The notes beneath the pieces were generated by a model. The model was not told the DNA's origin. It saw only the letters and a list, made by a program, of their open reading frames with translations, and ran no database searches. Shown in pieces: positions 46,244-55,385 of a DNA stretch of 64,000 nucleotides (position 1 is the stretch's first letter; each line of letters starts with the position of its first letter). The stretch covers positions 306,565 to 370,564 of the forward strand of contig NZ_VOHS01000003.1 in NCBI RefSeq assembly GCF_007896845.1, written 5' to 3'. The translations under genes were made by a program, and so were the position numbers. The stretch is from Chitinophaga pinensis. Its GTDB lineage: Bacteria > Bacteroidota > Bacteroidia > Chitinophagales > Chitinophagaceae.

Positions 46244-48739
46244 CTAGTGCTTTAGGTATTCTTCTACGTCCGGACAAAAGGTGCGTGCATCGGCAAATGT
46301 TTCCGTGTCAGCATATCTTTCTTTCAGGACTGCCAGGTACGGATAACTGTATGGTAAAATCTCTTTTTTGTAGTTGGAAATACCATTCGTCGATCTGTAC
46401 CTCATTTCTTCGGTAAAGAAGCCATATCTGGCCTGATCACATACCGTCATCATAAGTAATACCTTCGCGTGTAGCTCTTTCTGTATACCAGAAAACTGAC
46501 GTGCCTTTTCGTACATCTCCATCGCGTGGTTACAACGGTAATAATCGCTCTTAAAGATCGCCTTATTGGGATAAAAAGAGAAGTAAGCCCATTGATAATC
46601 ACTGTCTCCCTGACTGTTTGGCTCATTGCTGGATTTTCCATAGCTGCTTAACATCCAGCATCTGCCATAATAACTGATGTTAAAATAGGCATTGCCCAGC
46701 GCATAATAGAAGCGCGCTTTGGCGGAGTTGTCAGTAGCTTTCGCCAGACTGTCTTCCAGTAAAACGATGTCTTTTACGATCGCTTTTTTGCTTGCATGCG
46801 CATAGCGTTGCTGTACCGGTTCATCCGGCATCAACGAACCCGGGCTGCCGATATAGGTCCGGGTGAGGTAGGTACTATATTCATAGTTCGCCTCCCAGAA
46901 GTCGTCCGGTATTTTATTGAGCGTAGCAGCAGCTTCTTTGAATGTATGTTGCCGTATCTGTAAGGTGGCCTTTGCATCTCTGTAGAAATCATCCGGCGCC
47001 CAGATAGCGGGCGAGATCATTTTTTCAAAAGGCGTCTTATTCGTTTTGTGTTTTAATGCGAGCACCTTATCCAGATCTGCCGGAGCAGCATATTTGTCAA
47101 AATAAGCGATACGCGAATAACTGATACGGGAAGTATCTCCGATATACCCTGTATATTCATTGATCTCAGTCTTTGACTGCTGTAGTAGCAGTCCTGCTGT
47201 CAGATGATCGCCCAATGCACGGTAACGTTGGCCCAATAAGAGGTAAAGCGCCGAACGCAGATCTCTGTTCTGCCCCCAGTCATCCATGGCGTATGTCAAT
47301 TGCTCCGCTCTCATAATGGTACCTGCTTTCTCCAGTGCCCGGAACTGTTCATACAGCTCCTGCTTTACCTGACTGCTATGCAGGTCTTTGGCATAAAAAG
47401 AGCTGAGCAGGTTCTCTACTATCGCCTGACGGCGGATGGTATTATCCTTTGCGTTTTTGAGTCCGGCAGCATAAGTGCCTGCCGTAGCATATTGCCCATC
47501 CATGTTATACAGATGTGCAATCGCCAGCCGTAACATATCTCTGTGCGGCGTTTTCCTTTGCTGCATGGTGATCAGAAAGTCCCGTAGTGTACGCAGGTAT
47601 TCTTTATCGCTTAGCAGGTTTTTCTTTGCGTAATAAACATAGCCTGTATCCGGTTTACTATCTCTTTCCGGATCGTTTTGTTCAGCAGCCAGTTTCTCTG
47701 CATAAAAGGTGTTTACATTGATCAAAGGGTTGAATCCAAGTACGGTAGGAGAATAGATCCAGTCTTCCAGTTTATTGACTTCACGGCATACCAGCATCGG
47801 AAGGAATTCATTGTCAGGCTCTATTTCATAGAGTTGTTTCAGATAGTCCAATCCTCTGCCCGGTTGTTTTAATCCCTGCATCAGCGATATAAGTGCCAGC
47901 AGATGAGGGGCTGGTTTGGTAGCTGCAAGGTCTGCCAGATCTTTCCTGCGCAGATTGGCAAATACGAATCCCTTTTTACTTTCGCACCGCTCAAATGTCT
48001 CCAGCAGGTAGCGGGTACACTCATTATTGTCTGATTGTATCAGAGCATAATACAATAGTGCCCAATCGGCAACAATCGTCTTATGGTTTTTCAAATGGGC
48101 ATTGTAATAGTCTGTCAGCTGTGGTCTTAATACGGAGTCAGCGTTGTAGTAATACATTTTAATCAGCTGAAATGCATAACGATCCTTCAGGAAAGGCATT
48201 GTTACTTTGCTGGTATTCTGGCGCACGACATGCAGGATTGAATCCGTATTGACACCACTCCCCTTTTCATTCCAGGGATCCAGTTCGCCCTGCTGACTGA
48301 ATTCTATCTGTTTGGCCAGTGCCATATAATTCAGTACATCCTTTTGTGCAGGTTGACATAACCATTTGATGAAAGAATTGTCTTTCAGCTGTTGCCATTT
48401 ATTATGCTTATAAGCATACAGAAAATCATCAGGAGAGACGTCATACTGTACGGTATAAATATCCTTTAAAGAGACTGCTTTTCCGGTTACCTGCTGCCAT
48501 TCACTACAATTCGTCCAGTAGTCTTTTTTCCGTGGATCGGAATCAAAATAACTGACAAAGGGAATTGAATAATAGAGTGGCGCAAGGTCGTTTTTCCCTG
48601 ACAGGTCTGGCTGAAACAATGCAAAACGGTACGCTTCATCCGGCAATTCCGGTCCACAGCTTTGCGTGTCCAGATAAGGAACAAACAATAAACCAAGCGC
48701 ACTAACGGCCAGCAAAAGCCGTTTTAATAACTTTTTCAT
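46244..48739 (-). CDS. Large exported helical-repeat protein, unknown function
   Basis: Protein of 831 residues from ATG 48739 (MKKLLKRLLLAVSALGLLF); a longer frame from 48778 is less likely. The signal peptide is followed by DTQSCGPELPDE. The rest is mostly helical and TPR-like, with repeated aromatic and Leu spacing (HLYNMDGQYATAGTYAAGLK, LLGQRYRALGDHLTAGLLL, FYYALGNAYFNISYYGR). No catalytic motif was recognised. The start overlaps the end of the preceding gene by 38 bases, so the two are translationally coupled and probably act together. It is the last gene of a three-gene operon with 48702-49772 and 49825-50907. Confidence 0.65.
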   Translation of the reverse strand: MKKLLKRLLLAVSALGLLFVPYLDTQSCGPELPDEAYRFALFQPDLSGKNDLAPLYYSIPFVSYFDSDPRKKDYWTNCSEWQQVTGKAVSLKDIYTVQYDVSPDDFLYAYKHNKWQQLKDNSFIKWLCQPAQKDVLNYMALAKQIEFSQQGELDPWNEKGSGVNTDSILHVVRQNTSKVTMPFLKDRYAFQLIKMYYYNADSVLRPQLTDYYNAHLKNHKTIVADWALLYYALIQSDNNECTRYLLETFERCESKKGFVFANLRRKDLADLAATKPAPHLLALISLMQGLKQPGRGLDYLKQLYEIEPDNEFLPMLVCREVNKLEDWIYSPTVLGFNPLINVNTFYAEKLAAEQNDPERDSKPDTGYVYYAKKNLLSDKEYLRTLRDFLITMQQRKTPHRDMLRLAIAHLYNMDGQYATAGTYAAGLKNAKDNTIRRQAIVENLLSSFYAKDLHSSQVKQELYEQFRALEKAGTIMRAEQLTYAMDDWGQNRDLRSALYLLLGQRYRALGDHLTAGLLLQQSKTEINEYTGYIGDTSRISYSRIAYFDKYAAPADLDKVLALKHKTNKTPFEKMISPAIWAPDDFYRDAKATLQIRQHTFKEAAATLNKIPDDFWEANYEYSTYLTRTYIGSPGSLMPDEPVQQRYAHASKKAIVKDIVLLEDSLAKATDNSAKARFYYALGNAYFNISYYGRCWMLSSYGKSSNEPNSQGDSDYQWAYFSFYPNKAIFKSDYYRCNHAMEMYEKARQFSGIQKELHAKVLLMMTVCDQARYGFFTEEMRYRSTNGISNYKKEILPYSYPYLAVLKERYADTETFADARTFCPDVEEYLKH

Positions 48740-49772
48740 ATGTCCTGATTGATGACTGATGCCAGTGATAAAAAGCAATACGTTGATAATCGGGGATTTT
48801 TTCTTCTACCAACCTGATAGCGGTCTGTAAGGTCGCTGTATCCGGATATTCCATACGCAATATGTCTCCTGCGCGGTAGTAGTTTTCACCGAGTACGGTG
48901 TCTGTCCTGATACGGTAGCGTTGTTTGTCAAGTGCAACAAACGAACTGGTATCTTCAATGAACTCCGGTCCGTCATGGACGATACCTTTGAACTCATTTC
49001 CCCGGAACCATGCATACCAGCCAAATACCGGAAAAGCAATATCCAATGATAAGGGGTAATCCTTTCCGGAAAGGTATTGTTTCAGTGTATTGATATCGAA
49101 GACAGAATTGATGGTGCCGGCATCTTTAATATTGCCGAGATTATAGCACATCAGCATGCCGCGGTCAACTGGTGGAACGCCCGTCTTATCAGGATATTTA
49201 TAAGGATACAACCTGATGGTAGCAGATAAGGTATAACCCGGAAACAGTTGTCTGATCTCCCGCAGGAAATGAAAATACTTATCACGTGTACCGGCTGTCC
49301 AGTCACAATCAATCTGAATTTCGGGTTCTTTTATCTCTTTGGTGACTGCCGTATCTGTCGTGTATTGTATCTCGCTGTTCAGCTTATTGATCTTATCTGC
49401 TACCCTTTGGGCCAACTGTGCACAGGAACTGTCCGCCATCCTTTCAAAGGTCCGGTTAGTGATAAATACTACCGGCGTGTACCCACCGCTCACAAACTGC
49501 CTGACCTCATACGCTCCTCTGAATTCCGCTTTGGGTATGGGCATAGAAAGATTCTCACTCCAGTCTACATCAAATAAATGCAGATAGACGTGTGAGACAT
49601 CCAGTGCCCGTCTCAGGGAATCCTGCGGATCACCTGACGGGTACATATCATAGATTAAATCATAATCCGATTTCCAGTAATAAAACGCATGTTCCGGTGG
49701 TGTACGTTTGGACGTACACGAGTTAAATACCAGCAAAATCAGCAGTAACAGCAATACTTTGGAGTGATACAT
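48702..49772 (-). CDS. Lipoprotein with DUF3142-like TIM-barrel features
   Basis: Lipoprotein of 356 residues; signal and lipobox LVFNSC (Cys about 19). The segment EIQIDCDWTAGTRDKYFHFL (about residue 150) followed by TLSATIRLYPYKYPD and MLMCYNLGN reads like the strands of a glycosidase-type TIM barrel and resembles DUF3142 proteins, with DCDW in the position of a possible active-site acid pair. The family has no proven activity. It overlaps the downstream gene and lies 52 bases after the upstream gene, so the three are one unit. Assignment is by eye and moderate. Confidence 0.6.
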   Translation of the reverse strand: MYHSKVLLLLLILLVFNSCTSKRTPPEHAFYYWKSDYDLIYDMYPSGDPQDSLRRALDVSHVYLHLFDVDWSENLSMPIPKAEFRGAYEVRQFVSGGYTPVVFITNRTFERMADSSCAQLAQRVADKINKLNSEIQYTTDTAVTKEIKEPEIQIDCDWTAGTRDKYFHFLREIRQLFPGYTLSATIRLYPYKYPDKTGVPPVDRGMLMCYNLGNIKDAGTINSVFDINTLKQYLSGKDYPLSLDIAFPVFGWYAWFRGNEFKGIVHDGPEFIEDTSSFVALDKQRYRIRTDTVLGENYYRAGDILRMEYPDTATLQTAIRLVEEKIPDYQRIAFYHWHQSSIRTYEKVIKTAFAGR

Positions 49773-49824
49773 AGATCGGTGGGAAAGTGGGATAAATGTA
49801 CCAAAAAAAAGTAATACTGAATTG

Positions 49825-50907
49825 TTAAAACATCAGGGTTCCATTATCAATATCTAATGTTGTTGCTTCTGGTTGCTGCCTTGTGATATAAGGAATCGTT
49901 TCTACATTGAAAAGACCGCTTGTAGTGAGTCCTAAGGCGGCTCCACCTACTCCTCCGATCAATCCTCCCCAGAAGAGTGATTGGTTTCTGCGATTACTCG
50001 CTTCCAGATAATTGGATATCACAAAACTGTTACCGCTTTTTTCGATAGGAATCAATCTTTCTTTATAGTAGATATACAGTTCTCCGTCTTTGCAGATACC
50101 CCATGGATTTTCTACTACCGGACCAATATTATCATTCGTCCCTACCTCCTGAATGATCACATCTCTTCTTTTGACTTCCACATTGAATTTTTCAATGGAT
50201 GGTTTATTCTCCAGAAATTCCTGATAAGTCTTGTATACACCGGGTTTATAAGTAGTCGTTTGCAGAATGGGTAATGCAAAGCGGTTTTGCTCTTTGGATA
50301 CGATATCTGTTACAGTCAGCGTGGCATTTTCGGTAGCTGTATTCGCAGCATCAATAGATTTATTCCAGAGGAGTCCGAATACTTCAGCTATGTTTTCATC
50401 ATGTTTGCTGGTAACATCCATACCTCCTCTTAATAGTACGGTATCGAGAGTGCTGATGTGCTGATAGTGTGCATTGTCCTTGCTCAGGTAAGCATTTGCT
50501 TTCAGTCTGACATAGGCCTTTTCACTCATGGCAAAAGTGCGTTCGTTGATACGCAGGTCTTCTACCACCCAAAGTAACTGAGCACCTGAAGCTGTCAGTG
50601 CCGGTTTGAAGCGGGTATCCGCAAAATCCTGCAGATAGGCATTCCACGGCTTGTTTGGGACAGCACTGATCCTTTTATTGGCCATACCTACCTGTACAAA
50701 GCCAAGGCGGAGGGTGTCGCCACAGGCAGGGATTACCGTTATGCCTGCAATAGGAACGGCAGGTGCTGATATATCAGCTGCCTGAGAAGAGAGCTTAATC
50801 TTTTTGACTTTTTCTGATTTTGCCGGAAGATCATTATCGGTTGGGTATTGTGCTTTTGCCGCAAGGAATTGTACCAGCAGCAGGCTAACAGTCAGTATGT
50901 ATTTCAT
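49825..50907 (-). CDS. Exported hypothetical protein with glycine-zipper segment
   Basis: Protein of 360 residues from ATG 50907 (MKYILTVSLLLVQFLAAKAQ), with a clear signal peptide ending in AKAQ. A long soluble part follows without recognised motifs, and near the end is a hydrophobic Gly-rich stretch (LFWGGLIGGVGGAALGLTT, about residue 320), which may insert into a membrane or form oligomers. First gene of the three-gene operon. Function unknown. Confidence 0.6.
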   Translation of the reverse strand: MKYILTVSLLLVQFLAAKAQYPTDNDLPAKSEKVKKIKLSSQAADISAPAVPIAGITVIPACGDTLRLGFVQVGMANKRISAVPNKPWNAYLQDFADTRFKPALTASGAQLLWVVEDLRINERTFAMSEKAYVRLKANAYLSKDNAHYQHISTLDTVLLRGGMDVTSKHDENIAEVFGLLWNKSIDAANTATENATLTVTDIVSKEQNRFALPILQTTTYKPGVYKTYQEFLENKPSIEKFNVEVKRRDVIIQEVGTNDNIGPVVENPWGICKDGELYIYYKERLIPIEKSGNSFVISNYLEASNRRNQSLFWGGLIGGVGGAALGLTTSGLFNVETIPYITRQQPEATTLDIDNGTLMF

Positions 50908-51017
50908 GGGTATAAGCATTTTTGCTCGTTAAATATAAGTAATTCGGATGGGGAAGTTGGGGGCTGCCGGTTAGATTTTTGTAAACATTATATATCTTGG
51001 CCCAAGATTCCAACGTT

Positions 51018-52243
51018 ATGAACAAGCGACTGTTTTATGTATCCTTTCTGATCATATCCTGCATCATTATATTTTCCCAATGTGTCCGTAAAGCGCCGCA
51101 AACAGACAGCGCTGATATCAGGGGAAAACAGTTTGCAGGAGCGGCCGCCTGCATGAGTTGCCACCGGCAGATTTACGACGCCTATATGCATACGGGACAT
51201 TTTAATACCTCTTCTCCCGCTTCCACCAAAACGATCAAAGGCAGTTTCGGAACCGGTGCCAATGGTTTTCTCTATAGCAATGGTGTGCGGGTAATAATGG
51301 AACGCCGGGATAGCGGTTTATTCCAGACAGCCTATGCAGACAGTACTTTACAGGAGATACATCGTTTTGATATTACGATGGGATCAGGCAGGAAAGCGCA
51401 GACTTTTCTGACCTGGAATGCCGGAAAGTATTTTCAGTTGCCGCTTTCATGGTTTGTGCCGGCAAACAGCTGGGCAAACAGTCCGGGGTTCCCACCCTCC
51501 TATCCCAAATTTGACCGGATGATACCCAGTACCTGTTTTGGATGCCACAGCTCTGCTGTAGGCATTAAAGACGTTCATATGGAAGGAAGGCATTTATCAG
51601 AAACGTTTGAAAAGAACCAACTGGTATACGGTATAGACTGCGAGCGTTGTCATGGGCCTGCGGCCGAACATGTGGCTTTTCATACCGGGCATCCGCAGGA
51701 AAAAATCCCATGCATATTACAAAGGTGCGTTCCTTACAGCACCAGCAGCGGCTGGATATGTGTGCTTTGTGCCATTCCGGCCTTGGAACGCCGCAAAAAC
51801 CCGCTTTTGACTATAAACCGGGAGACGCCTTGTCCGACTATTTCTTTCCTGATTTTACCCGCCCTACACGGGCCGCCGAACTGGATGTGCATGGAAAACA
51901 ATATCAGTTGTTCACTGCCAGTAAGTGTTTTGTGAAAAGTAATGATATGACCTGCTCGTCCTGCCATGATCCGCATAACAGTGAGCGCAATCAGCTGGCA
52001 ACCTTTTCACAGCGTTGTATGAGTTGTCATCAGGCTGGACAGCCGACTTTCTGTAAACTGAAAAATGTGTCTGCGGAAGTATTGTCGAAGAATTGTATTG
52101 ATTGTCATATGCCTGCTTTGGCGTCTGGTAAGATCACATTGCTGACAGACGGACAGACCAGTCCTACGCCGGATTCTATGCGTACACACCTGATCACTGT
52201 ATACCCTGATGCAGCAAAACGGGTACTCTCCCTGCTTAAATAG
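51018..52243 (+). pseudogene. Multiheme cytochrome c, frameshifted at a poly-A run
   Basis: Starts at ATG 51018 with a signal sequence (VSFLIISCIIIFSQC, a possible lipobox). Frame 1 encodes CMSCH, CFGCH and CERCH and continues to 51935 with nonsense sequence. The second frame, entered near 51700, encodes CALCH, CSSCH, CMSCH and CIDCH and ends at 52243. The switch is at a run of six A (51700-51705, in CAGGAAAAAATCCC); one more A would read HPQEKNPMHITKVRS and rejoin all seven heme sites in one protein of about 408 residues resembling cytochrome c554/NrfA-like multiheme proteins. Real mutation, phase variation, ribosomal slippage or sequencing error cannot be separated from the sequence alone. 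The end overlaps the Crp gene by 8 bases. Confidence 0.85.
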
Positions 52244-52811
52244 CCGTATGGCCAATATCTTTCAGCATCCTGTTGAGGCTGCGTACCGAAATACCGAGGT
52301 ATTCTGACAGATCCTGTTTGGTAAAATTGATCTGTTGTGATTCAAGGGTGTTCAGTAACTGAGGCAGGATTTCTGCCAATGTATATAATTGATGGCGGGA
52401 GGCCTTTTCGGAGATCCGCATAACCCGGTTGACCAGCTGCTCCAGCACCTTCATGTTGAATGCAGGGATGGTTTCCAGAAAATGTCTGAACTGCGTGCTG
52501 CTAAGTACGTATACGGTCAGCGGTGTAATGGCTTCTACCGTGCAGCCTGCCGTCTTGTGACGTATCGCTTCTATTTCACCCAGTAATTCTCCTTCGCCCA
52601 GAAAATCGAGTATATAATCCTTCTCGTTTTCTTCCGTCATAAAACATTTGATAACGCCCGACTTGATAATGTAGACGTTCTGCAGTGTCTGATCCTGCAT
52701 GATCAGTTTTTGTTTTATGTCGAGATGCCGGAGTGTAATAGCGCTCTTTGTATGCTCTCCTGCCGAGAGTTCATCCATCAGCTGTAATAGCGCCAGGTTT
52801 GTCTTGATCAT
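52236..52811 (-). CDS. Crp/Fnr-family transcription regulator
   Basis: Protein of 191 residues: N-terminal cNMP-type effector domain (IMQDQTLQNVYIIKSGVIKC, LGEGELLGEIEAIRHK) and C-terminal helix-turn-helix (FTKQDLSEYLGISVRSLNRM). No Fe-S cysteine cluster is seen, so it is not an oxygen-sensing Fnr. Immediately upstream of its start lies a perfect palindrome (52821-52836), a good candidate for its own operator and for control of the divergent epimerase. Ligand unknown. Confidence 0.9.
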   Translation of the reverse strand: MIKTNLALLQLMDELSAGEHTKSAITLRHLDIKQKLIMQDQTLQNVYIIKSGVIKCFMTEENEKDYILDFLGEGELLGEIEAIRHKTAGCTVEAITPLTVYVLSSTQFRHFLETIPAFNMKVLEQLVNRVMRISEKASRHQLYTLAEILPQLLNTLESQQINFTKQDLSEYLGISVRSLNRMLKDIGHTAI

Positions 52812-52820
52812 AGCTGTAAA

Positions 52821-52836
52821 TGGGACAAATGTCCCA
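52821..52836. promoter_or_regulatory. Operator candidate between Crp-type gene and epimerase
   Basis: TGGGACA-AA-TGTCCCA, perfect 7-base arms with 2-base spacer, starting 10 bases upstream of the Crp-type ATG (minus strand) and ending 59 bases before the epimerase ATG. The placement suits autoregulation plus control of the divergent gene. Confidence 0.65.
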
Positions 52837-52894
52837 AAAATTGCATCAGGACCCTTTAATTTCGATCCTGAACATTAAGATAATACGCTAACAT

Positions 52895-53875
52895 ATGAAA
52901 GTTTTAGTTACCGGGAGCGCCGGACATCTTGGTGAAGGATTGGTCCGTACCCTGCAGGCACGTCGCTATGAAGTGACCGGCATAGATATACAGGCTTCTC
53001 CGTTTACAACCTACGTGGGTTCAATTACAGACAGGGAATTTGTAAAAAGTTGTCTTGAAGGGGTACAGGCAGTGATCCATACCGCTACCTTACATAAACC
53101 ACACGTTGCCACACATAGTAAGCAGGAATTTATTGATACCAATATTACCGGTACGCTGCATCTGCTGGAAGCATCCGTTGCCGCCGGTGTAGAGGCCTTT
53201 GTTTTCACCAGTACAACAAGTGTGTTTGGTGACGCATTGGTACCACCAAAAGGTACACCCGCCGCCTGGATCACCGAGGAAGTGACACCGGTGCCCAAGA
53301 ATATATATGGTGTGACCAAAGCTGCGGCCGAGGATCTTTGTCAGCTGTTTTACCGTAACCACCAATTGCCCTGTATCGTACTGCGCACTTCCCGTTTCTT
53401 CCCGGAAGAAGATGATAATAAAGGAAGAAGGAGTGCTTTTACCGATGACAATCTGAAAGCCAACGAGTACCTGTGCAGACGGGTAGAACTGGAAGATGCT
53501 GTTGACGCGCATATACTGGCTGTAAAACGGGCGAAAGCCATTGGCTTTGGAAAATATATCATCAGTGCGACATCGCCCTTTATGCAGGGGCATACGCCTT
53601 ACCTGCGCAGTAATGCCGAATGGGTTGTTCAGGGAGTTGTATCTGCATTTGCACAGGAATATGTCCGGAGGGGCTGGCGGATGTTCAAAGAGATAGACAG
53701 GGTCTATGTCAATGAAAAAGCGAGAAGAGAGCTGGGATGGGCGCCAAAATACGATTTCAGATATGTCGTGGAACAGTTAAAAGCCGGCCGGGATTTCAGA
53801 AGTCAGCTGACCCGGGAAGTAGGTGCGAAAGGCTATCATGCAGAAACATTTGAAGACGGACCTTATCCGGTATAG
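52895..53875 (+). CDS. NAD(P)-dependent epimerase/SDR-family oxidoreductase
   Basis: Extended short-chain dehydrogenase of 326 residues. Rossmann motif VTGSAGHLGEGLVRTL near the start, active-site Ser region TSTTSVFG (about residue 110), and YGVTKAAAEDL (about 138) providing the Tyr-x-x-x-Lys pair. Pattern and length fit NAD-dependent epimerase/dehydratases, but no sugar-nucleotide cluster is near, so the substrate is open. It is divergent from the Crp-family regulator with a shared palindrome, which probably controls it. Confidence 0.88.
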   Translation: MKVLVTGSAGHLGEGLVRTLQARRYEVTGIDIQASPFTTYVGSITDREFVKSCLEGVQAVIHTATLHKPHVATHSKQEFIDTNITGTLHLLEASVAAGVEAFVFTSTTSVFGDALVPPKGTPAAWITEEVTPVPKNIYGVTKAAAEDLCQLFYRNHQLPCIVLRTSRFFPEEDDNKGRRSAFTDDNLKANEYLCRRVELEDAVDAHILAVKRAKAIGFGKYIISATSPFMQGHTPYLRSNAEWVVQGVVSAFAQEYVRRGWRMFKEIDRVYVNEKARRELGWAPKYDFRYVVEQLKAGRDFRSQLTREVGAKGYHAETFEDGPYPV

Positions 53876-53882
53876 ACAGGGG

Positions 53883-53922
53883 AAGGGGACAAAAGACGAT
53901 AACGTTTTTTGCCCCCTTTTTT
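53883..53922 (+). terminator. Terminator after the epimerase
   Basis: AAGGGGACAAAA (53883-53894) pairs with TTTTGCCCCCTT (53907-53918), one mismatch, followed by a T run. Confidence 0.8.
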
Positions 53923-54059
53923 AGAATGGCGTGTTCTGTTTATTTTCCCCCGTTACTGCTGATAATAGGCTATTCTCTTTTCATGATGACCTTGTTTTAG
54001 ATTGCTATCGCAAAGAAAGGACACCTGAAAAGGTTAAAATTGTAAAAAAGCGAACAGCG

Positions 54060-54866
54060 TCAAATTTCAGCCGTATCTGCTGAAAGTGTAGGTTGCAGAA
54101 AGCGGGAAGGCGTAACGCCCGAAAATGCCTTAAATTCCCGTATAAAGTGCGCCTGATCGTAGTAGCCACACTCATAGGCAATGGACGTCAGGGATTCCTG
54201 TGCCTTTCTGACCAGCGTCAGACTCTTATTAAAACGTCTGATATTAAAAAAGCGCCTGGGCGTGATGCCAATACAATCAATAAATAGTTTCTGGATATAA
54301 CGGGTTGACACACCGTGTCGCAAGGCCAGTTGCGCGATATCAGGTCCGTCTCCTCCCGGTCCGGCATACCGGCAGATACTTTCTATCAAAGAGATCTGAG
54401 AAAGGTTCTTTTTAGATCTGATCAGTTGCCGGACGAGGAAACTGTCCAGTATACCGATCTTTTGTGTCAAAGTACTCTGATCCATCATATGAGCATGCAG
54501 ATCGACGGCATCTGCCTTAAAAACATCCAGCAGGTCTACAGAATCATCTGTGAAATCAACAATCCGGTTGGGAAAGAACAGGGCCGTTGCATGGGGATAA
54601 AACCGGGTGACCAGTAGCGTGGTTTGTTTTCCTGCGATAATCCGGGCTGGTGCCGTCAATTGACCCAGTACCTCAACCGGTGGCATGTCTATATAACGGT
54701 CATTCAATACAGAAACGACTTCTCCTTCCGAAATATTAATGGCAAGTTCCAGGTAACCGCTGGGGTACATAGCATCATTGATACTTTGCTGATCTGTGGC
54801 AAAGACCCAGTAATACTTGACATAAGGCTTTAAGATGTCGGAAGGGAGAAATGTCTGCAGTTCCAT
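54060..54866 (-). CDS. AraC-family transcription regulator
   Basis: Protein of 268 residues. The N-terminal domain (FLPSDILKPYVKYYWVF, AMYPSGYLELAIN) is the DUF6597-type sensor common in Bacteroidota; the C-terminal part carries two helix-turn-helix units (IAQLALRHGVSTRYIQKLF and SLTSIAYECGYYDQAHFIRE). The usual AraC signature F-x-GxTPSRF is intact. It converges with the epimerase. No clear target operon is attached; it may act on genes elsewhere. Confidence 0.9.
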   Translation of the reverse strand: MELQTFLPSDILKPYVKYYWVFATDQQSINDAMYPSGYLELAINISEGEVVSVLNDRYIDMPPVEVLGQLTAPARIIAGKQTTLLVTRFYPHATALFFPNRIVDFTDDSVDLLDVFKADAVDLHAHMMDQSTLTQKIGILDSFLVRQLIRSKKNLSQISLIESICRYAGPGGDGPDIAQLALRHGVSTRYIQKLFIDCIGITPRRFFNIRRFNKSLTLVRKAQESLTSIAYECGYYDQAHFIREFKAFSGVTPSRFLQPTLSADTAEI

Positions 54867-55178
54867 TCTTCTAATTTACTGAATTTGGGGGCAGCGTTAC
54901 AGCGTTTTTAAAGTGTCTGGTTTTCAATAGTTATTACCTGAGTGCTTCGATATATCCTTATTAAACCCCCGGTAGGCCGTTATTGGTACGTTCTTCGACG
55001 AAGCACCGACGGTGTATCAAGGGTGTAATATTGAGGTAATAGCAGGGGGTAACAGCATTTATTTCGGTATGCGATATTTTAACTTGGGTATCCAATTTCG
55101 CGACTTCAGTCAGATTGCGCCGGCAGGTCTGTAGTATTTGAGGCAAATTGCCCTCATAATCACTAAACGGAACCGATC
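54867..55178. other. Intergenic region
   Basis: About 310 bases between the divergent AraC gene and the small membrane protein. A 61-codon minus-strand frame (54961-55146) has no plausible family or start context and was rejected. No TAnnTTTG promoter with correct spacing was identified. Confidence 0.4.
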
Positions 55179-55334
55179 ATGACAAAAAAAATGCATTACG
55201 TGTCACAGCTGTATAAAATAGGTAAATTGCTGAAAATCGTTAAAGTTGTACTGTCTGTTTTATCATTAGGCACGTTTTATCTGATATGGGAATCACTGAC
55301 AAGGCCGGTATCCAACCGCGTTGCTGTCAACTAA
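55179..55334 (+). CDS. Small membrane protein (51 aa)
   Basis: ATG 55179 to TAA 55334. The product begins MTKKMHYVSQLYKIGKLLKI and contains one hydrophobic stretch (VVLSVLSLGTFYLIWESL, about residues 23-40), giving a basic N-terminus and a short polar tail: a typical single-span small membrane protein. It lies 51 bases upstream of the LytS-type kinase gene in the same direction, so it could be a membrane cofactor of that sensor. Support is only the composition, frame and position. Confidence 0.5.
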   Translation: MTKKMHYVSQLYKIGKLLKIVKVVLSVLSLGTFYLIWESLTRPVSNRVAVN

Positions 55335-55385
55335 AATATCAATGGATAGGGCAGCCTGATAAACAGTCTGATCTAATTAGATACT

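Noticed and set aside
54961..55146. Minus-strand 61-codon frame
   Set aside because: No start context, no family, and next to better explained sequence.
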